A stretch of 64,000 bases of DNA, from contig JAJKFJ010020693.1 in the NCBI GenBank assembly GCA_027382625.1, positions 62,001 to 126,000 of the forward strand, in the 5' to 3' direction. This DNA comes from Tetmemena sp. SeJ-2015. Its lineage: Eukaryota; Ciliophora; Spirotrichea; Sporadotrichida; Oxytrichidae. This document shows, in pieces, positions 11,776-23,366 of this stretch. The notes under the pieces were generated by a model. That model was not told the DNA's origin. It worked only from the letters and a program-made list of their open reading frames with translations, and searched no databases. The position numbers were made by a program, and so were the translations under genes. The stretch's first letter is position 1. Every line of letters starts with the position of its first letter.

Positions 11776-12459
11776 TCAAGAAGCCTATTATCTTGTCGTC
11801 CGGTAGAAAGTACACTCCATTCTTTGGCAGGAGAGCCCCGTATGAAGTCTTCTAACTCTATTCACTTATGACTTTCGACCTAAAATTCGTTCAAGAGCAT
11901 TTATAGGTTACTGTTGAGAGGCCCCTACTGAATACTAAGGTTGGGACAGATTAGCTGTGCTTCCTTTCATTCGATCTTCAATGTGGCGCATCACTAACAG
12001 AAACTCATCGAATGATATCTTCCCATCATGGTTTGGATCCAGTCGTAAATCAATTGACTCACTAAAATTGATAAAGTAAGAAGATTTAGAAAGAAAGTTA
12101 TGCTAGGGTTGAGTATGAATGAATTATATGAAGATAGATCAATTGCACTCCTTACCTTCTTATTTTTTCCAATTCATGGCTTTTCCAATATCCTCGAGAT
12201 CATTATCATCAATTTAAAGTATAAAATGAGAGATTGATCATATTTAAACTTCATTAATGTCAATCTTGCCGGAACCATCAAGGTCAAACAACCTAAATAT
12301 TTCTTAGTTCAAGTTTGCGTCCTGCAAGGCTGCCAGGTCCTCAGGAGTATACTGCATCATGGGATTTATAGGGATTACATTTTGCCTCTGATCCACACTC
12401 TCCCCGTCCTCTCCAAACTAAATCTAAGCGGCCTACTCTGCTAGGTTATCCTCACTCAT
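11776..12459 (-). CDS. EF-hand calcium-binding protein (CDPK C-terminal or calmodulin-like)
   Basis: The start ATG at 12459-12457 opens MSEDNLAEQAAQIQFGEDGE. Then come EIFRLFDLDGSGKIDINEVQ, a canonical EF-hand loop (D-x-D-G-S-G-x-I-D-x-x-E), and, after IES removal at 12212-12241, IDDNDLEDIGKAMNW. The second canonical loop is DPNHDGKISFDEFLLVMRHI near 12000-12060. The gene ends at TGA 11778-11776. A GTAAGG donor follows KKQE near 12160; the acceptor was not resolved cleanly. The paired EF-hands resemble the calcium-sensing tail of calcium-dependent protein kinases, but no kinase domain is adjacent in this window, so it is either a stand-alone sensor or one piece of a scrambled gene. Confidence 0.7.
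12212..12241 (-). other. IES, pointer TTTAAAT, 30 bp (EF-hand gene)
   Basis: ATTTAAA (plus strand) occurs at 12212-12218 and 12242-12248. Removal gives INEVQIDDNDLEDIGKAM in frame. Confidence 0.82.
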
Positions 12460-13070
12460 AACATTAATTCCTTCTTTAAATAAAGGAATGATTGCTGTAT
12501 GTTTAAATTATCTTAAGATGGAGACTAGTCAGAAACATAAGTCTTTATAACTTCTTGGTTTGAATTTCTCAACGCTTGCTCGTTATCATTCTCTTCTATT
12601 TCTATATTCGCATGAAGTTATTAAAAAATTTTCAGCTCTAAAATTTTAGGACAAGTGCGCAAAACCCAAATGAGAATCGCACTATGGTGTTTTCAATATT
12701 CTCCTTTTTACTTTCAAGCTCATAAAATTTGCATTTCTCTTTCTTACATTCAAGTTCTTGGTTATTTGTCTATTCTTCGAAAGTTTATTCTTGAACAGTC
12801 GAAACTTCTTCCCCTTCCATGTTATGTCTCAACAATAATTTCTTTTTTTATTTTTTGTTAAAAAATTCTTCGAATTATCAACAAAAGATTATTCAAATTT
12901 TACTATAATTAGTCCAAATTTGGAAATATGCATACATTAAAGGTAGAATTCCACAATAAATACAAACCATGAGATAAGATACTTCTTTCTCATCTGTTAA
13001 ATTAAAGCACTTCATTGATAAATCTTGAAAAGTTGGATGATAAAATTTCTACTTCATAAATATTTTTTCT
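12460..13070. other. AT-rich intergenic spacer
   Basis: Lies between two minus-strand genes. A plus-strand frame at 12655-12861 is open but shows no protein-like signal. I see nothing else. Confidence 0.5.
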
Positions 13071-16000
13071 TCAAATCGCATCCTCATCTTCGTATTCAGA
13101 GGGCAGATGCTGTTGTTAGAGATTTGAGTTGCTGTTGAGTTGATAGCCCCTCTGATACTTGTCATACTTTGAACTATTCATGTCGCTAATTAAACTATCT
13201 CTTGCCATCATACTGCTACTTATGTTAAGGGATTGATCCCCACTGCTCTTCACCTGCCCAAGGCTGTTCACTTGGTACTTTTACAGATTCAATTGCGGCT
13301 TACTAGTCTCAACTGCGATTCTTGCCTGGCTCTGTTATCATAAAAAAAATTTCTTTAATACAAATTTCATAGTACTATCCTTGGATGTTTGAGACCTCTG
13401 AAGAGTCATAATTCACCATACTACCTCTATAACTCTCTCTAGCATCTGCAAGCTGCTACTATTCACTCATATTAGCGCTTATCACTTGGAAATTCTGAGA
13501 GTCTGAGCTTCTATTCAAGGACTGAATTTAGTTTTCTTAGTTTATAGCCGAAGGCTTAACTAGGATATTTAATACTTCTGGCTCTGTTGATGGCTAAGTA
13601 ATAAACTTATTTTGAATAAATTTCTCATGTCACAATTTCATAATAAATGATATCCTAATGATTTACTATGGCTCATCATTTAGAATTCTCTGCTTTGTCT
13701 ATGGGACATAATCTTGAGGCCACTGGGAGAATTTTATCTCTCTCTAAAAGTCATATGCCCCTCAGCAGCTGAATTGAACATAGAGTTGCTCACCTAAGGG
13801 AGAGCTGAGGGAAGTGGCTGGCAGAATTGAGAATTAGCATCAAAGCCTATTACTCTGGGCTGCTCCCCTGAGTTTCCCTAAATAGATACGATTCCCGCAT
13901 TCTCAGCTTTTAATCTTTTTAATAACACATTTATTAACTATAACTATAAATTATAAATAATATGATTTAATCCTACTTCCATAGAATATATCTTCTCTTG
14001 CCATCATTCAAACGATTATTCAATTTTTAGATGGTGAAGTAGCTATGAACTTTTCTCTATCTTATTTAAATTTAATATGAACTTGAGGACTTTATCCTGG
14101 TTATTCTAATAGGATTATCTCTTCACTGGATGTATCTACTCGTGAGCAATTCATTTAAATATAAACTACTTTATTGAAAATCATTTAATTCCTAGAGTTG
14201 AATCTGCCAGAACTGCGTTGGAATCGAAAGTCAGTATCTTGGGATTTTGAAGAACTGAGTACGTATTCTGAGAGCTGTTTTGCATGTCTAATGATTTTTT
14301 CTTACTAAACAAAAGATCGATTGCCATAAGAAAATACAAAATATTATCTTCTAGATCACACTATTACCTTTGAATTAGCCCAGTCCTAATTATTGCTAAG
14401 ACCTGGAGCCATTTAAAGTGGCTTTCTTCATCAGGTTAGCTTCTTTCCCATTTTAGATGTTAGCATATTTGGAAGCCTACCTGCCTTCACTAGTATTTCC
14501 AACACTTCCATCACGCGCACCTTAGCTTCCATCTCTCTTGGCATAAGGTATTCTCTACAATAAAAAGTCTTATTCACAAATTCAAAAAATTAGCAACTAC
14601 TGAGGATGAATAGGTAATTGCTAAACTACTTTTTGAGGTCTTTACTAGTTGAGGGAAGAAGCCATTGATTGTTGAGAGGAGTAAACAGATGGAGGGCTGT
14701 TCTTTACTCTCTGAGAGATAACCTAATTTCTTCCTACTGGCAACGGTGAAATAAATTATATCATCAAATGATTTTTAAAAATGTGACCTAAGATTTGCAT
14801 CAAAGCTCGTAATTTTAGGCTGAATATGGTTAATATCTTGCTATTAAATTGTCAAAAAACTGTTTGAATTCACTTAAGATTGGGCCTCAGGAGGACGAGC
14901 TGTGGGTGATCTCTCGTTTCTATTGTAAGAGAGCTTAGAATGAGCAGCTTGGGAATTTGGATTTGTAAAACTGGAAACCCACTAAGCATTAGGCCCTCTT
15001 ATAGGACTTCCTTTATCCTTTGTGTAGAATTGGATTTACTGGCTTTGGTTTTATGGAGGAGCTTGGTTGCTTTAGATTTGCTTTTCTTGCTAAAGCATAC
15101 GAGATCTATTTCCTGAGCCATCCCTCACTAAAAATTAAGGATGATGGTTAGAATTGAGTTTGCTATCTCTTTAAAGAGAATTTAAACCAAAATATTATTG
15201 ATGAAAGAGTAGCAGGGTTATTCCTTTGAGTGTAAACTATAGGGTCTGATTTCTGGTTTTAATCCATCAACGACGGTTTTCCATTTACCTTTGACTTATT
15301 CGATTCTATATTACTCTTCTAAGAAATGCTGATTTGCGAATTTTCCTAAGATTGTAGCTTTCTAAAGATGTATATTTCCATATTTAACTCCAAGACTTGT
15401 CTTCTAACTATCAAGTTTCTCTTTTGCTTCTGCATTAATCTACTATCTACTTCCTTACTGCTCATTTTTTGCAAAGACAGTTCTGACTGCCGCATTATAC
15501 TCTTGCTGGGCTCGTTTTTCAGTACCAATTTGATCCTGCTTAGTCGTTTTACTTTATTAGCTAGTTGTAGAGCTACTCTATGGTTAGGTTGCATTAGTCT
15601 TTGCTTGTGGTAGGACTTTCTAATGTTTCACTACACTACCTGTAGTTACTACATTTGCTTGATTGAGATAACTGGCTTAATCAACTTCTTGGATTGAGGA
15701 ACTTACTAAGACTAAGTTGTCTTTGTTGATTTAACTGTCTGAATACTTCCTTATGAAGAGCAGTTTACCAGAAATTTACCCTAGTTTGATTATTGCTAGC
15801 TACTGTGAGCATCTTCATTGTTTTCTAGCAAATTCTATACCTTTCTCTAGGGCTATTTGGCTGAGTACTTTGCCTTTTCTAGAACGCTCTTTTATCTTGA
15901 ATTGTATTACTTGAGTGACTGTGAATGAGTAAGATCAACTGATTCAGTGCTGCTTTCATGCTTTTCGCTTATTCTCTCAGTTGTTCTTTTAACCTTGGAT

Positions 16001-18029
16001 TCCTATCTCGATATCAAGTCCTCCTCATCTACATCTTCCTCTATCTTCGGAGTTGAAATGATGAGATTGACTAAGCCTTCACTTTAAAAAATGAGTCATC
16101 TTCATTTTAACTTGGAACATTTGCGTGGCTATGTTGAGTTAGATAAGCCTAGATAATCTAGTCTTTCTGTCTCTAATTTTCATGTTGCTACTGCATCTGC
16201 TGATACACCCTTAACCTTCTTTACACTTCACTCTCTCCATTTGAATCTCGCTGTTAGACGTTACCATTAGGCCCCATGTAAACATTATACTCGATGACTC
16301 CATTTTTCACAACTGCTGTACTATTTTGCTAATCTGGTTTAGGTGTCTAGCTCTAGTCAATTTTCAAAGACTACTAAGAGTTGCTGTTATAATCTATGGA
16401 CTAGTTTGAAAAAGAGAATTGAGACTCCTTTATCTCTGAAAGCTACTATTAAAGCTAACTGCTCTGCCCTGGCGGAATTGCTTAGCTCTCTTGCCCTCTG
16501 TGTTCTGGCTACTATTACACCAATCGCTTAAGATTCATGAGATTGTTGTAATTCTATGGTGATGCACTTCTCAATAGCGCCTGCTTGTAAGTTTACTGTT
16601 GGTTTTGAGAGAAGCTCTAGTAATTAGTTCCTAAATTTTACATCTAGGCTTACTTCTTCCTTTCCAGCTCTTGAAATAATTTTTCCTCCGCTGCTTTAAC
16701 TCTTGCAAGACTCTTTGCAACTTCCTCAATATCTTTTCTCAAGTCTTCTTGAGTTTCATCTCCCACAGAACTCTCCGTATTTAGCTGGAACCTCGTTTGA
16801 TAAGGGATAGAATTCTAATGAGATAGACCTCCGCCTTGCTTTGAACTTTTAGCGAACTAGCTTTATGGAGTTTCCTGCTCGTTAAAGGTGTCTATCAAAG
16901 CTTTGCTATCTACTTTCATAGTTCATGAGTTTAAGAAGAAAAAAACTTTACTATATTTTGATAATAAAAGTTTTAGTTAGCATCATTTTGCTTACTTGTG
17001 CTACTATAATTAGAAAGTTTCATAGCTTAATTTCTATGGAGCTCTTGCGGAGGAGGCGACCCAATTTTATTATAATAGTTCAAGAAGTAGGGGGTGTCTT
17101 GAGGACGATTTGAATCCCTAGCTTGTACTTAGCTGTTGCTGATAATTTAATTTCCTCCAGAACTCATTTTCTCACTTTGATTCTCGTTAAATTATTCAAT
17201 ATAGGAAAAATGATGTAAAATATATCTGTCTATAAGTTTTTAAAATAGTCAATAGCTTGCTGGATTTTTCCTGTTCTAAGCGAATAGTAATTGTTGCTGC
17301 CTCTTTCATAATTATAGTCATCATTACTTTAGCTTCTTTCCCTCCTCTTTTCAACAGCACCTTTCACTTCCTCCTTATCGATATTATCAGGAGGAGTGTG
17401 TTAGAGGGATAGATTATGGTTCTCTTAATTTTAGACTGAGTGATTGATAATGCTATTGCTGCCTCCTTTATCGCTTTTATCTTTGATAGACTGATAATTA
17501 ATTTGAATTAGTTAACTTATAAGCTAAATTTAAATTAAGAGGAGTTATGTACTCTGAGTTAGACTTGACTAACACTCCTACGCTTGTTTGAGAAGGGTGC
17601 CTCAATTCTGGCTTGACTGGGGTTGCTTTGATAGATTGGTTTAAGCCAAAGGTGGCTTTGTTGTTATTCATCTTGACTATTGGAAGTGTGGTTAGAGTAG
17701 GTATCCATCGATCTCTAGTCTTAAATGTGCATAGCAGAAGGATGGAAATTGAAGGAATTGACACCGATATCTTAGCTCAAGGCTGAGGATTTTTCTTACT
17801 GCACTCTCTATAATTCTCTCTAGACCATCTCTCTATGATAAGCTAACTCTTGCATTTTCTACATCAGGTCTCTCTCTTACTTTAGAAGCACTTCTTCCCG
17901 CATTTTGGCTAAGCTGACCTACCAGGCTTGACTATCCAAAGTGTGACCCTCGTTTTAATAAGCGGATTAAGAGTTCTTATCGTAGCCCTTATTAGTATTT
18001 GGTGTTTGAGGACTTTCTTGCTTGCTCAT
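13071..18029 (-). CDS. Very large Gln/Ser/Asn-rich coiled-coil protein
   Basis: The start ATG at 18029-18027 opens MSKQESPQTPNTNKGYDKNS. A helical coiled-coil segment follows (MREEVLLKQERDLMQKMQEL, about residues 45-85), then thousands of bases of Gln/Ser/Asn-rich coding in which TAA and TAG are frequent. The C-terminus reads MMARDSLISDMNSSKYDKYQ then HLPSEYEDEDAI before TGA at 13073-13071. The reading frame shifts in several places (for example near 17500), which I attribute to unmapped introns or IESs. Composition suggests a disordered scaffold; no family is recognised. The single-gene interpretation rests on continuous protein-like composition on one strand and a clear start and stop. It could be more than one gene. 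Confidence 0.6.
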
Positions 18030-18160
18030 ATCGAATTACTGCTAATCAAATTATAAGTAAGAAATAGAACTTTAGATAAAAATATTCAATCGTTATTTAC
18101 GAAGGGAGCTTGACTTCCTTGTGGCTAACCTTTCTACTCAATTAAATTAGAAATAGCCAA

Positions 18161-19238
18161 TCAGTATTTATTTTACTGCAGCACCTGATGCGAGTTTTGA
18201 TGATGGATTTAATTAGAGTTCAATTCATGTGGTGATTGGACTGACGCAGACATCTGTCTGTACTATATGGGCTGCATATTTTAAGAGAGTAAATTTTATT
18301 AGACAGATGAGGAGGCGGACTGCTGAGGCAGCTGTTGCTGATGCAGCTTCTAATGAGGATTTGGAGATTAGCCCAGGCTCGTCAAATTACCGAAAAACTA
18401 ACTCTGCTCGTCCTAGTCGTAGGGGGAGCAGTGCTCTATGTCGGAAATGGTCTGAACTGGGTGGAACTTTTTAATTGGTGTTGAGTGAGATTCAGTCCCG
18501 AAACTTAACCCTTTTTAGCGAATATCTTGGAAATTAGAGTCCGATAAACTGAATTAATCTAGAATATGAATTGAAATTTAAATCCAATTTAAGCAGAATT
18601 TAAAAAAGTAACTGCTGACATATAAAGATTTATTGTAAAAAATATTTTCACTGCAAATTGCATCTATTTATAAAAAAACTAAGAGCTATAAAGTCTTAAG
18701 TAAAAAGAAAATCAGGTTATTGCAACATTTCAGATCTTATAAGTGAAAATATTTATTTATACCTCATTAAGTTTTGCCAATAATCAAGCTCACTTGCTTT
18801 TAATTGTTAAATCCTTGATAAATTTTATTCTAAGTGCGCAATTGAGTTGGCCTCAAGTAAAGACTCATCCTTAAAATTCTCCTATTTCACACTTGGGAAT
18901 AGCTAATTATCAGCGCTGTTTGAGGAACCTGTTTATAGGCCATTCAATTCCTGAGCTAATTATCCAAACGACTTCTACTCCAACTACTAGTCATTAGTCC
19001 CAATGTACGATTCCCTTTACCCCCTCTCCTATTTAAAAAGTTCGCTGCTTTGTCTTCTTTAGCTAGCAAATGTGCCTGTGCTGGCAACACTCTAACTTTT
19101 TGCATCTTGAGTGCTGGCTTTTTATGCCAAATTGTTTAGCAGAAGGGATTGAGTGCCTCCTCCTCCGCCCAAGGATTCTGGGCGAGACTCTCGCTCCCTT
19201 GATTGCTTCTGTTCCTGATATTGCTTGATGAGCCGCAT
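18161..19238 (-). CDS. Gln-rich protein with short leucine-rich helix
   Basis: The start ATG at 19238-19236 opens MRLIKQYQEQKQSRERES. About 160 continuous codons follow, ending LEQNLSRIQQLKASELDYW then QNLMR at a GTATAA donor near 18765. After an AT-rich stretch (about 18480-18765) the last exon reads FHPVQTISDIEHCSPYDQDE and a His/Gln-rich tail before TGA at 18163-18161. TAA/TAG are used heavily as Gln. The helix SRIQQLKASELDYWQNLM is the only ordered-looking part. Family unknown; it could be a transcription-associated factor, but nothing in the sequence proves that. Confidence 0.6.
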
Positions 19239-19801
19239 GCTTTAGTTGTATCAGAGGGAGGAGACGATTAACGAGGAGTCTCTGATTTTTTCTGGAGAGT
19301 TTTAACTATCGCTCATAGATTGAAATATTATCTAAAATTTGAAATAGAGATTGACTCTTTTATAAAGATTGCGAGCTTGTAGTATGTTGGTGTTGCTGAT
19401 TTAGATTTGACTACATTTATAGAATATAAATTAATTCCGAGACAACTGTCGCTCTCTCTTCTATTTCCGTTGCAACAGTATTCCATTTGAGGTGGTACAA
19501 ATTTAACCAAATAGGAAATGAAATATAAAAATCATACTCTTCAAAGTTTTAAACTTCTGATTTAAATCTTAGAACAAATCTAATTTTGAGGGGATGATAA
19601 TATTGATTTACTAAAACATATTTTTTGCATTTAATTCTAAAATGGAAAAATAATATATCTCATTTAAAAAACTTCAAAATATTTCAATTCTACCTTTCAA
19701 ATAAAAGTCTCCCTCTCCTTATTATCTAATTTTGATAAACTACTTTCCCTTTATGCCAGCTAAGAGTGCTAAAATATTATTATAAAGTTAATTATTAAGA
19801 A
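19239..19801. other. Intergenic spacer
   Basis: AT-rich, between a minus-strand gene and the SKP1 start. A minus-strand frame at 19328-19510 is open but not protein-like. Confidence 0.5.
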
Positions 19802-20387
19802 ATGGAAGGAACTATTCGTACTGCTAAGGTGCGTACAGTGGATAAAGCAGAGCTGGAGGTGCCTCTGCACGTGCTAAAAGTGAGCGGCTACTTCCATGAT
19901 TTCCTCGAAGACAATGATTCTGTGACTGAAGTGCTCGACCTCTCAGAACTCTAAATCATCAACAAGTAAATGATCACTCTATCTTATATATTACATCACA
20001 TACACGCTCATATTTGAATGATGGAGTTAGTGGTAAGATTCTCAACGCTGGTGAGTGAATACAAGTGCCCTGACATCGGCAAGCCCATCATCATGCAGAC
20101 TATCTACGAGGTGACCTCCCCCGTCTTCGCTAAGTTCGCAGACGAATTAAACGATGAGGACTTGTGCCACCTCATTCTGGTTGCAGACAAGATAAACAAC
20201 CAGCCTCTGATAAATCTGCTGGCCGCCTGCTTGGCCAATAAGGATCAATCATATGCAGAGCAAAGAACAGATACGCGAGTTCTTCCAAATCAAGAAGCCA
20301 TTTGAAAATGAGGAGGAGGAAAATCGCGTCAGAGAGGAGAACGAGGAGGCAGCTGAGATCTTCTAACTCAATGATGATGACGATTGA
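19802..20387 (+). CDS. SKP1: SKP1, SCF ubiquitin-ligase adaptor
   Basis: The start at 19802 opens MEGTIRTAKVRTVDKAELEV then LKVSGYFHDFLEDND (BTB/POZ-like N-terminal half). After IES removal (19969-20016) come QMMELVVRFSTLVSEYKCPD, then DLCHLILVADKINNQPLINL and LAACLAN. After removal of a second, 10-bp IES (20236-20245) comes the C-terminal helix pair HMQSKEQIREFFQIKKPFE with EEEENRVREENEEAAEIF. TGA is at 20385-20387. The IES-free ORF is exactly 176 codons, close to the usual SKP1 length. SKP1 links cullin 1 to F-box proteins. The C-terminal WCEEK of animal SKP1 is replaced by an acidic end. No intron is needed. Confidence 0.95.
19969..20016 (+). other. IES, pointer AATGAT, 48 bp (SKP1)
   Basis: AATGAT recurs at 20017-20022. 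The insert contains TGA; removal gives IINKQMMELVVRFSTLVSEY. Confidence 0.92.
20236..20245 (+). other. Very short IES, pointer CAAT, 10 bp (SKP1)
   Basis: CAAT recurs at 20246-20249. Removal gives LAACLANHMQSKEQIREFF and restores the C-terminal SKP1 frame. Confidence 0.85.
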
Positions 20388-20902
20388 AAAAAACAGACAG
20401 TCAAAATAAGGAAGGGTTGCTGTTTGCAAAATTAAGGAAGTACTGCTCGAGGAAAACAAAGCTCGGCAGACATAAAATAGATATATTTACTTGTTTAATG
20501 AGGTTTACCTATAAATATTGTGGGGAAAGCAGGATAAGAAAAATTGAAACAATGCTTTGGAATAATTGAATATGGATCAGGGGTATTTTAATTTTTAAAA
20601 ATAAATTTCATTTGAATGAGAGTGTAATAGAATTTTCATTTTTCTATAGCTTTTTTTTCAATTTTGATAAATTAAATAAAAAAATTAAAAATTTTTTTAA
20701 TTAAATTTTGATAAAAAATTAAAAAAATTTTTTGTTTCAGTTAAATTTAAGTAAGTAATTTAATTAAATTTATGCTAGTGAAAGAATAACTTTGCCGATT
20801 TTGATAGCTCTCATACTAAATATAGAGCTGCATTATGTGATTCTCCAAATTAAAATCCTTTTTCATTATAATAAGCCATTCTTTGCTAAATCAAACTAGA
20901 AA
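20388..20902. other. AT-rich spacer with low-complexity A/T blocks
   Basis: Between 20640 and 20770 the sequence is built of repeated AATTAAA/TTTAATT-like blocks with imperfect self-complementarity. No coding or RNA gene is recognised. Confidence 0.6.
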
Positions 20903-21070
20903 ATGGAATAATACCAGCAGCTTGAAATCTCATCACAGCTACTATAAACAAAGATCCCTTATGAGAAATTCTAAGACACAGCGGAGTTCTTTTAGCCACA
21001 GGAGCCTTAGGAATAAAAGGGGAGAGGCGAAAAAGTAAAGAAGGAGGGCCCGATAGAATGGAAACGGGGC

Positions 21071-21126
<56 letters not shown>

Positions 21127-23120
21127 AAATATGATCAACTTCCATTTTGGGGAGGAACTTGCCCTTTAAAAAGGTGCTACAATCCTTAAAAGTCTATTTT
21201 TAAGTATTAGGGATTTTTATAATTGATCCTCAAAGACGAGGAGGTAAAGAGGTCAGAGCACATTCAAAACTCCAGATTGCTAGAGAAGCTGAGTGTGATG
21301 CAAATCAATCTCTAAGATAGTTGTAAGATTAATGCTGAGTAAGAGCGAAGAACTGCAGCCTCACCTATCTGCTTTAACTAACCTGCAAATGACCCTATAG
21401 TTAAAAAGCCGAGGGCTTTTTCCTCCGGCGTATCTAACTCTACAAATATATTTTCAACCAAACGATCAGCATCCAAGGCAGTCCTCTCCCAAGCTCCCTT
21501 AAAATCGCCTCTGTCTAAAGTCAGTGCCCTTTAATAACTAAAGAGGACCATTCAAGCTTCTTCTAGTCTTTATATAGTGAAAGATAGATATTTATCTATC
21601 TGTGTCTTGATGAAGTTGACGCGAATGGACAGAAATTTAAGGAATGATAAGTCTTAGACAACATCTAACCTCCTCATGATAATGAGAACAGTATTCATCA
21701 TGTTCAAGAAGAAAGAGAAAACATTCAAGATAACAGCGAGATAAGAATAATAGAGGGAAGTGACACAAACGACAACGGCTAAGAAGGTTAGATTCAATCT
21801 AGAAGCACATATCAGCAGGCAGACCAGATAATCTAGCTTGAGGATATTCTGGTGAGGAACTCTGATCTTGCAAAAACGGAAAAAGAATTCGAACGGAAGT
21901 GTTAGAGACTCATGAACCATAATTATTTTTAAAGTACTACAATAATTTGAAGCAACAGAACTGGGATGAATTGGATAGAGTTGCGACCGAGCATTTAGAG
22001 AAACTTGCGGAATATCCTATAAAGGCTTATTAAAAATATTTCTATGATAATGAAGATAAAATTCAATAAGCTTCTTTTACCTAGGAATCAGCTTCTACAA
22101 GATGCAGGATCACACAAATGCAATAAGGGCCTTCTAAAAGGCAGAGCTGATTCATTCTGAGGACTCTAGCTTCAGTATTGCCTCGGCCTCGCAAATTTTA
22201 AGATAGAGTAGTATAATAGGCTGTGGACCATTTTAAAAATGCACCCTCCTTGATCCCAAACATCCCTTCGCTTACAATAACCTAGCTGAAATATTTTCAC
22301 CCTATTAAGTTTATAAACACTCATTTTTAGCCTTTCTTTACAACATGCATCAGTACTATTCTCAGACAGTCACTGTATGCTAGTTGGCAAAGTAGAACAA
22401 TCCAGAGAAGCATAACTGCTACAGGCACTGGGCTTTTGCTCTCTTCAAGTTGGGCAAGATGGCGAAGGCAGTCAAGAAAATAAAGAGGGGAATCCACAAG
22501 CACAAGCGAGATTCTGAGAGCTGGATCGTCTGGGGTCTCATTTTGGAAACAGTGGGCAAATACGATTCAGCCAGGCACAAATTTAGTAGTCATACATTTT
22601 AAACATTTGAATAAATAGGAATCTTATAATGAAATTTGAGAAGGCCCTTAAATACAACAAGACGAGCTTCACTGCGATGTTTGAACTTGAAAAGCTCAAG
22701 AGGATAGTCGAGCTTGATGGGTAAATACCCATGGATAGAATACGCTCGCCTCAGAGATAACTGTAATTTTTCGTTAAGAGGTTTTGAAATTTTGAATAAG
22801 CTGCTACAAAGCAGAGCTTAAATTAAAGAGAATAGAAAGGGACAAATGCGAATGCGAATAGTGGAAACTCAAAGAATTAAAGTATTGAAAGTGGTAAGTT
22901 CATGCCATCCATGTTTTGCTGCGGATAAGGAAACTCTAATACAAACTAAGGCACTAAGAGTTAAGAGCTTTAATAGGATGAGCCAAAAAAGAAAAAGCTT
23001 AATAAAGAAAATGGATTAGAGTTGGAGAAAGAACACAACGATTGTGAGAAGAGCGTTGATAGTAAAGATAAGTTTGGGGATATATCAACTCGCATAGCAT
23101 CTCATTCAAAAAAAGTATGA
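20903..23120 (+). CDS. TPR-repeat protein with Lys/Asn-rich tail
   Basis: The start at 20903 opens MEQYQQLEISSQLLQTKIPY. The coding then meets a 53-base poly-C run (21072-21124). It resumes with SEHIQNSRLLEKLSVMQINL, a Ser/Thr-rich linker, and TPR-like helices: FYKMQDHTNAIRAFQKAELI, LDPKHPFAYNNLAEIF, NPEKHNCYRHWAFALFKLGK and SWIVWGLILETVGKYDSARH. After IES removal (22579-22631) comes KFEKALKYNKTSFTAMFELE. A Lys/Asn-rich tail with MFCCGQGNSNTNQG ends at TGA 23118-23120. Frame changes near 21600, 22070 and 22780 imply further unmapped IESs or introns. TPRs mediate protein assembly; which complex cannot be read from the sequence. Confidence 0.65.
21072..21124 (+). repeat. Uninterrupted poly-C tract (53 C)
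   Basis: It begins after ggggca and ends at ccccaaaaatatg, inside the TPR gene. It may sit in an IES, be an expanded Pro-coding run, or be a gap-closing artefact like the smeared block at 29.5-32.7 kb. It is not a telomere: no C4A4 period is present. Confidence 0.9.
22579..22631 (+). other. IES, pointer AAATTT, 53 bp (TPR gene)
   Basis: AAATTT recurs at 22632-22637. Removal gives SARHKFEKALKYNKTSFTAM, a continuous TPR helix. Confidence 0.88.
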
Positions 23121-23354
23121 ATAAGTTGGATTGATTTAGTAATGAATACATTCCCTTAATTTCGTTTGCAGTAGAGGTTTGCCAAACCCTATACCTGGAA
23201 GCATAGCCAGAACTTGTAATGACGCCCAAAATGGCTGCTTAATCTTTTGATCCTTTTCCCTTCTAACTTTTTGAAAGCATTTGAACTTAATTTTAATTTC
23301 TATCTTTGAATTCTAAACTTTTACATCTTAATAAAATGTCTTTATGAGTATTAT

Positions 23355-23366
23355 AATAAGCCGAAA
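23355..23366 (-). repeat. Scrambled-junction pointer TTTCGGCTTATT (giant surface gene)
   Basis: Identical 12 bp at 44981-44992 (both read on the minus strand); flanking bases differ on both sides. Confidence 0.88.

Noticed and set aside
21072..21124. Poly-C run as an internal telomere
   Set aside because: Spirotrich telomeres are C4A4 repeats. This is uninterrupted C and lies inside a coding region. No C4A4 array was seen anywhere in the window, which also argues against a telomere-bearing transposon here.
22999..23229. Minus-strand frame MGVITSSGYASRYRVW as the end of the surface gene
   Set aside because: The surface-gene piece ends at the pointer at 23355, and the plus-strand TPR tail explains this region better.
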